64,000 nt of DNA, taken from Hymenobacter edaphi (GTDB lineage Bacteria; Bacteroidota; Bacteroidia; Cytophagales; Hymenobacteraceae). Made by a program: the position numbers and the translations under genes. Position 1 is the first letter of the stretch; each line of letters opens with the position of its first letter. This document shows positions 59,990 through 64,000 of this stretch, piece after piece. The stretch spans positions 1,736,001 through 1,800,000 of the forward strand of contig NZ_QHKM01000001.1 in assembly GCF_003258365.1 (NCBI RefSeq), written 5' to 3'. The notes beneath the pieces were generated by a model. It was not told the DNA's origin, did no database searches, and saw only the letters and a program-made list of their open reading frames with translations.

Positions 59990-60784
59990 TCAATTGGCGG
60001 CCGGCTCGGGCGGCAGGTAGCGGGCCAGGTCGCGCAGGGCCACCACGCGGTAGTGGTGGCTTTTCAGGTAGCGCAGGTATTCCTCGAACAGCGCGGGCGG
60101 CGTGCTCACCCAGTCGTGGGCTGTATCGGGCACGCCGTGCAGCGTGAGCACTGCCACCCGTCCGTCGCGGGCCTGCGGCAGCGCGGCCAGGATGTCGGCC
60201 CGGTTGGCGGCGCCGGTGCTGAAGCTCGGGATAAGGCGCCGGTCGTCGCGGGCCGGGTCGTAGGCGCGCACGCGGCCCTGCTTAGCGCCCCCGGCCCGCG
60301 CCAGCGTGTAGCCGCGGGCCCGCAGCACCGCCAGGGCCGTGGGGTGGGTGTCGTAGCCGGGGTAGGCAAAGGACGTGGGCCGCCGGATGCCGTAGCGGCG
60401 GCAGCGGTCCTCGATGGAGTCCAGCTCGGCGCCCAGCTCGGCGGCCGTCAGCTTGTTGACGTGCCGGTGCGTGAGCGTATGGCTGCCGATTTCGAAGCCC
60501 TGCCGGTCCAGCTCGCGGGTCTGCGCCCAGCTCATGTAGCGGGTGGTGTCGGCGAAGGGCGGGTCGCGAAACTCGCACACGAAAAAGGTGGCGCCGAAGC
60601 CGTACTGGCGCAGCAGCGGCGCCACGTAGGTCGCGTGGCTGCGCACCGCGTCGTCGAAGGTGAGGACCACCAGCCGCTCGGGCACCCGGCGCGGGCCGTG
60701 GGCGGCGCCGGCCGTCAGCAGGCCAGCCACCAGCCCCAGCGCGGCGGTGCGCACACAAACCCGGACGGAAGCAGCGAAGCCCAT
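59990..60784 (-). CDS. CE4 polysaccharide deacetylase-like protein
   Basis: 264 residues with a signal peptide (VCVRTAALGLVAGLLTAGAA). NodB-type motifs are LTFDDA (Asp44-Asp45), GSHTLTH (metal His102 and His106) and the later SFAYPGYDTHPTA and LTLHGVPD. The fold deacetylates glycans; in this position it may act on acetylated pectin or on cell-wall sugars. It is the first gene of the minus-strand enzyme run, and a GCAGGAGAGT-type motif lies 50 bases upstream. Confidence 0.82.
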   Translation of the reverse strand: MGFAASVRVCVRTAALGLVAGLLTAGAAHGPRRVPERLVVLTFDDAVRSHATYVAPLLRQYGFGATFFVCEFRDPPFADTTRYMSWAQTRELDRQGFEIGSHTLTHRHVNKLTAAELGAELDSIEDRCRRYGIRRPTSFAYPGYDTHPTALAVLRARGYTLARAGGAKQGRVRAYDPARDDRRLIPSFSTGAANRADILAALPQARDGRVAVLTLHGVPDTAHDWVSTPPALFEEYLRYLKSHHYRVVALRDLARYLPPEPAAN

Positions 60785-61200
60785 GCGCGGCGGACGTTAA
60801 ACCTGCCCCAATAGAGCAAACCGCTGCGGCGAAACTCTCCTGTACTCTGCGGTGCGGCCACCGAAGAAGTGGGTGGTTACTAACCAGGCCAGCCCTAGCA
60901 GACTTAGCGCCGCTCAGCTGTGGTCGGTGGATGGGAGAATCAGAACGTCATGCTTCATCTGGTGTCCGCTTGTCGATGCATCCACCGCTTCGCCCGATAG
61001 TAAAATCACTACCGGCCATCAGCACGCGAGATTGGCTACGCCTTCCTTCGGGTCCTCGACTTCGCTCGGAATGACGAACTGAGAAAGAGCCTAAGCGGTA
61101 GATGCTTCGACTGCGCGGACGCCAGATGAAGCATGACGTTCTATATGCGTCCGCCTATTGTTAGCTTACCCGGCCTGCAGGCCATTCCCGCCCCACCCGC
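60785..61200. other. gene-free stretch upstream of the CE4 gene
   Basis: On the minus strand ACAGGAGAGT (60834-60843) is followed 30 bases later by TATTGGG, similar in layout to the susC promoter. 60944-61140 is a nested repeat. No gene seen. Confidence 0.5.
60944..61140. repeat. nested inverted repeat
   Basis: Outer arms AACGTCATGCTTCATCTGG and its complement at the right end (61121-61140). Inside is part of another family (CACGCGAGATTGG to CTTCGCTCGGAATGACG). This looks like one element inserted in another. Confidence 0.7.
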
Positions 61201-61755
61201 TCAACGGCCCAGCCGGCGCAAAGCCAGCAGGCACAGCGCCACCGAGCCGGCCACCCGAATGCGCCCGCCGAGCACCCACTGTTCCAGCTCGGCCAGCGGC
61301 ACGGTCAGCACTTCGATGTTTTCCGTCGCGTCGAGGTGCTGGGCGGCCACGCGGCGGGCGTTGCGGGCGAGGAAGAAGTGCAGCAGGTTGGTGTCCTTGG
61401 TAGGGTTGTCCGATACGTTGAGCACCCGGTCCAGCTCGTCGGCGGCGTAGCCGGTTTCCTCCAGCAGCTCGCGCCGGGCGGCGGCCACCGGGTCGGTTTC
61501 GCCGGGGTCGATGACGCCCCCGGGCAGCTCCACGAACACGTCGGCCGCGCCGTGCTTGTACTGGCGCACCAGCACCACCTGCTCGTCGGCGGTCAGGCAG
61601 AAAATCAGCACCGCGTCGGGCCGCTCGCTCACGAAGTAGTCGTCCAGCTCCTCGCCCGAGGGCAGGCGCACCCGGTCGCGGCGCAGGCGGTACCAGCGGT
61701 GCTCGAACACCAGCTCGGAGCCAAGTACTTGCCAGGGTTTGATAAGAGCAGCCAT
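61201..61755 (-). CDS. Nudix hydrolase, ADP-ribose pyrophosphatase-like
   Basis: 184 residues from the ATG at 61755; an upstream in-frame start adds only ten residues. The Nudix box is complete: GGVIDPGETDPVAAARRELLEETG, that is G-x5-E-x7-R-E-x2-E-E-x-G. VLVRQYKHGAADVFVELPGG before it is typical of ADP-sugar pyrophosphatases, so ADP-ribose or a related nucleoside diphosphate sugar is the likely substrate. It is divergent from the DNA methyltransferase gene and unrelated in function to the pectin genes. Confidence 0.85.
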   Translation of the reverse strand: MAALIKPWQVLGSELVFEHRWYRLRRDRVRLPSGEELDDYFVSERPDAVLIFCLTADEQVVLVRQYKHGAADVFVELPGGVIDPGETDPVAAARRELLEETGYAADELDRVLNVSDNPTKDTNLLHFFLARNARRVAAQHLDATENIEVLTVPLAELEQWVLGGRIRVAGSVALCLLALRRLGR

Positions 61756-61923
61756 AACAGCGGAACGGGCCTGATGAGCCGGCAAGTTACGCGCCGCCGG
61801 CCCGGGGCCGAACGCCGGCCCGCGCCGGCATTGGTGCAGTTTGCCCGATATTGCGACCTGTTAGGGCCGCCCCGCGCGGTCCGGCCTCTTTCGTCCGGCG
61901 TTTCGCGCGCCGCTATTTGCCCC

Positions 61924-63777
61924 GTGCCCGCCCGCTCCGCTCCCCCCCCGCCGCCTTCCGCTGACGTCACCGCCGCCAACCGGCAGCAGCTGCGCCAGCT
62001 GTTTCCCGAAGCCTTCCGCGCGGGCCGGCTCGACGTGGACGTGCTGCGCCAGCTGCTGGGCGAAGCCCCCGCCGACGAGGAGCAGGAGCACTACGGCCTG
62101 AGCTGGCACGGCAAGCGCGCCGCCCGCCAGCAGGCCCTGCAGCCGCCCGCCGCCGCCCTGCACCCCGCCCCCGCCGATAGCCTCAGCTGGGACAGCACCC
62201 AGAATCTGGTGGTGGAAGGCGACAACCTCGACGTGCTCAAGCTCCTGCGCCAGCAGTACGAGGGCCAGGTCAAGCTGATTTACATCGACCCGCCCTACAA
62301 CACGGGCAAGGACTTCGTCTACCGCGACAATTACCAGCGCAGCCGCCGCCGCCACCGCCAGCTCACCGGCCAGCCCGAGGCCGGCCCCGCCGCGCCCGCC
62401 GACGCGGCCGAAACCGCCGGCCGCCTGCACACCGACTGGCTGAACCTGATGTACCCGCGCCTGCACGCCGCCCGCCACCTGCTGCGCGACGACGGGGTGC
62501 TGTTTGTCTCCATCGACGACAACGAGCTGGAAAACGCCCTGCAGCTGCTCAACGAGCTGTACGGGGAGGAAAACCGCCTGGCCATCATCTGCCACAAGGC
62601 CCGCGCCTCGGTGTCGAACGACAAGATTATTTCGGCCAGCCACAACTTCATCCTGCTCTACGCCAAGGACCGCGCGCGCATCCACGCCCGGCGCGCTGCC
62701 TTCGGCCTGCCGCCCGATCTGGCGGGCTTCACCCACTACGACGGGCGCGGGGCCTACAAGCTGGCCCCGGTCGACGGGCCCGGCGGGGCGGCCAAGGGCA
62801 ACCCGCACTACACGTTTCTGGGCGTGACGGGCTACTTCCGCTTCGCCCCGGAGCGCATGCAGGCCATGTACGAGCAGGGCCTGATCATCAAGGCCGGCAA
62901 CGGCTTGCAGCAGAAGCACTACCGCCACGACGCCGAGCGGGTGCGCAAAACCGACACCACCTGGTGGGACGATAAGTACTACACCGCCACGGCCACCGCG
63001 CGCCTCAAGGCCCTGATGGGCGCCGACGTGTTCGACGCGCCCAAGCCGGTGGAGCTGGTGGAGCGTATGCTGCAGCTCTGGGCCCGCGACCCAGCCGATT
63101 TGGTGCTCGACTTCTTCGCCGGCTCGGGCACCACCGGCCACGCCGTGATGAGCCAGAACGCCCAGGACGGCGGCACGCGCCGCTTTATCCTGGTGCAGCT
63201 GCCCGAGCCGCTGGACCCGGCCAACAAGGACCAGTGCGACGCGGCGGCCTACTGCGACCAGCGGGGCCGCCCCCGCACCATCGCCGAGCTGACCAAGGAG
63301 CGCCTGCGCCGCGCCGCCGCCCAGCTGCGCGCCGCCCACCCCGCTACCACCGCCGACCTGGGCTTCCGCGTGTACCGGCTGGCCGAAGGTCCGGCCGCAG
63401 CCCCCAAGCCGCGCAAACGGTCGGCTGCACCGGCCAAAGCCCCAGCGGCCCCGCCGGCCGCGGCCACCCTGCCCGAACTGCTGCTGCACCTGGGCCTGCC
63501 CCCGGGCACCGCCGTGGAGCAGCGCGAGGTGGCGGGCTACGCGCTCTACGCCGTCAATGGCGGGGCGCAGCTGGCCTGCCTGGCGCCCCGCCTGGCCCCG
63601 GCCGAGCTGGAAGTGCTGGCCGGTCACCTGGCGGCCTGGCACGAAGAGCTGGCCCCCGGCCCCGGCACGCAGCTGCTGGTGCGCGCCCAGGCCTGCCGCA
63701 CGGCCGAGGCCCGGCGGCGCCTGGCCACCTGCCTGGAGCAGGCCGGCTTCGGGGCGCAGCAGCTGCGCTGGTTGTAG
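61924..63777 (+). CDS. type III-like DNA adenine methyltransferase (Mod) without visible Res
   Basis: 617 residues from a GTG at 61924. An ATG at 61774 would give 667 residues but would leave only 18 bases to the divergent Nudix start, so the GTG is preferred. LVVEGDNLDVLKLLRQQY is followed by the catalytic DPPYNTG (near residue 122), and DFFAGSGTTGHAV binds S-adenosylmethionine (near 398); this DPPY-first order is that of Mod/N6-adenine enzymes. A Pro/Ala-rich linker and a C-terminal domain that may bind DNA follow. No res gene follows before the next gene at 63956. It may act as a solitary epigenetic methyltransferase or belong to an incomplete system. Confidence 0.82.
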   Translation: MPARSAPPPPPSADVTAANRQQLRQLFPEAFRAGRLDVDVLRQLLGEAPADEEQEHYGLSWHGKRAARQQALQPPAAALHPAPADSLSWDSTQNLVVEGDNLDVLKLLRQQYEGQVKLIYIDPPYNTGKDFVYRDNYQRSRRRHRQLTGQPEAGPAAPADAAETAGRLHTDWLNLMYPRLHAARHLLRDDGVLFVSIDDNELENALQLLNELYGEENRLAIICHKARASVSNDKIISASHNFILLYAKDRARIHARRAAFGLPPDLAGFTHYDGRGAYKLAPVDGPGGAAKGNPHYTFLGVTGYFRFAPERMQAMYEQGLIIKAGNGLQQKHYRHDAERVRKTDTTWWDDKYYTATATARLKALMGADVFDAPKPVELVERMLQLWARDPADLVLDFFAGSGTTGHAVMSQNAQDGGTRRFILVQLPEPLDPANKDQCDAAAYCDQRGRPRTIAELTKERLRRAAAQLRAAHPATTADLGFRVYRLAEGPAAAPKPRKRSAAPAKAPAAPPAAATLPELLLHLGLPPGTAVEQREVAGYALYAVNGGAQLACLAPRLAPAELEVLAGHLAAWHEELAPGPGTQLLVRAQACRTAEARRRLATCLEQAGFGAQQLRWL

Positions 63778-63955
63778 CAGCGCGCCAGCCCCTTGCGCCC
63801 GCCGCCGCGCCCCAATTCTACAATCTTTGCCCGCGCTGGTGCCCTGCTTATAAGGCGGCCATGCTAAGATGCTACAGAGGGTCGAAAAAATGGTATACGG
63901 TGCCGGCCCGCGCAGCCCCGACCTTTAGCCCCGATCAAACCAGTCTTTCCCGCCC

Positions 63956-64000
63956 ATGAAAACGCCCGTTGCTTTCCTTGCCAGTCTAGGTCTCTTCTTG
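63956..64000 (+). CDS. start of an exported protein (partial)
   Basis: Only the first 15 codons are inside the window. They read as a Lys followed by a hydrophobic signal-like run (VAFLASLGLFL), so the protein is probably exported. A possible promoter, AATCTTTG, lies near 63822-63829. Product unknown. Confidence 0.45.
   Translation, partial: MKTPVAFLASLGLFL

Noticed and set aside
1-64000. CRISPR array
   Set aside because: The many repeats are inverted, dispersed and of several families; no regularly spaced direct repeats with unique spacers were seen, nor any cas gene.
1-64000. Complete insertion sequence with transposase
   Set aside because: No transposase gene is present; all mobile-looking elements here are short and non-coding.

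Overview
The window looks like a chromosome segment of a high-GC Bacteroidota, most probably a Hymenobacter-like member of the Hymenobacteraceae. The reasons are SusC/SusD and TonB-dependent outer-membrane proteins, a GLPGLI-family protein, putative -7 promoter boxes of the TAnnTTTG type instead of strong Shine-Dalgarno sites, GC-rich coding sequence, and many short inverted-repeat elements between genes. All assignments come from reading the sequence; no database search was run.

Layout. 1-7230: end of a siderophore-type TonB receptor, a PepSY reductase-like membrane protein, small lipoproteins, an exported Mn-type superoxide dismutase, a divergent pair of phage-type genes (PD-(D/E)XK nuclease, dNMP kinase) and a globin-like protein. 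7320-13725: an outer-membrane receptor and GLPGLI protein, divergent from a histidine kinase and an OmpR-type regulator; four 10-bp-phased TGTWA repeats lie in the shared control region. 13998-18271: porin and GH2 enzyme. 18569-33612 (minus strand): a polysaccharide-utilisation locus with susC, susD, a DUF4450-like protein, a GH65-like protein, GH28, GH105 and a small exported protein. 34714-45661: rhamnose use, with rhaT, a fused rhamnulose-1-P aldolase/dehydrogenase, a GntR-type regulator, rhaI, an FGGY kinase and lutABC. 45810-60784 (minus strand): four enzymes resembling the non-phosphorylating 6-deoxyhexonate route, then GH28, SGNH esterase, a propeller glycosidase, GH106, GH105, PL22 and a CE4 deacetylase. 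61201-64000: Nudix hydrolase, a solitary type III-like DNA methyltransferase and the start of an exported protein.

How it fits together. The enzymes suit pectin, especially rhamnogalacturonan: SusC/SusD import, GH28/PL22/GH105 act on galacturonate-containing chains and unsaturated ends, GH106 releases L-rhamnose, and the esterases deacetylate. Rhamnose entering through RhaT goes through RhaI, the kinase and the aldolase/dehydrogenase to DHAP and L-lactate. The second gene set, if it works on L-rhamnonate or L-fuconate, ends in pyruvate and L-lactate. LutABC would then oxidise L-lactate to pyruvate. A recurring GCAGGAGAGT motif at promoters of susC, rhaT, the aldolase gene, rhaI and the CE4 gene suggests one regulon. 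The junctions of this region are strongly shaped by several families of mobile-looking inverted repeats.
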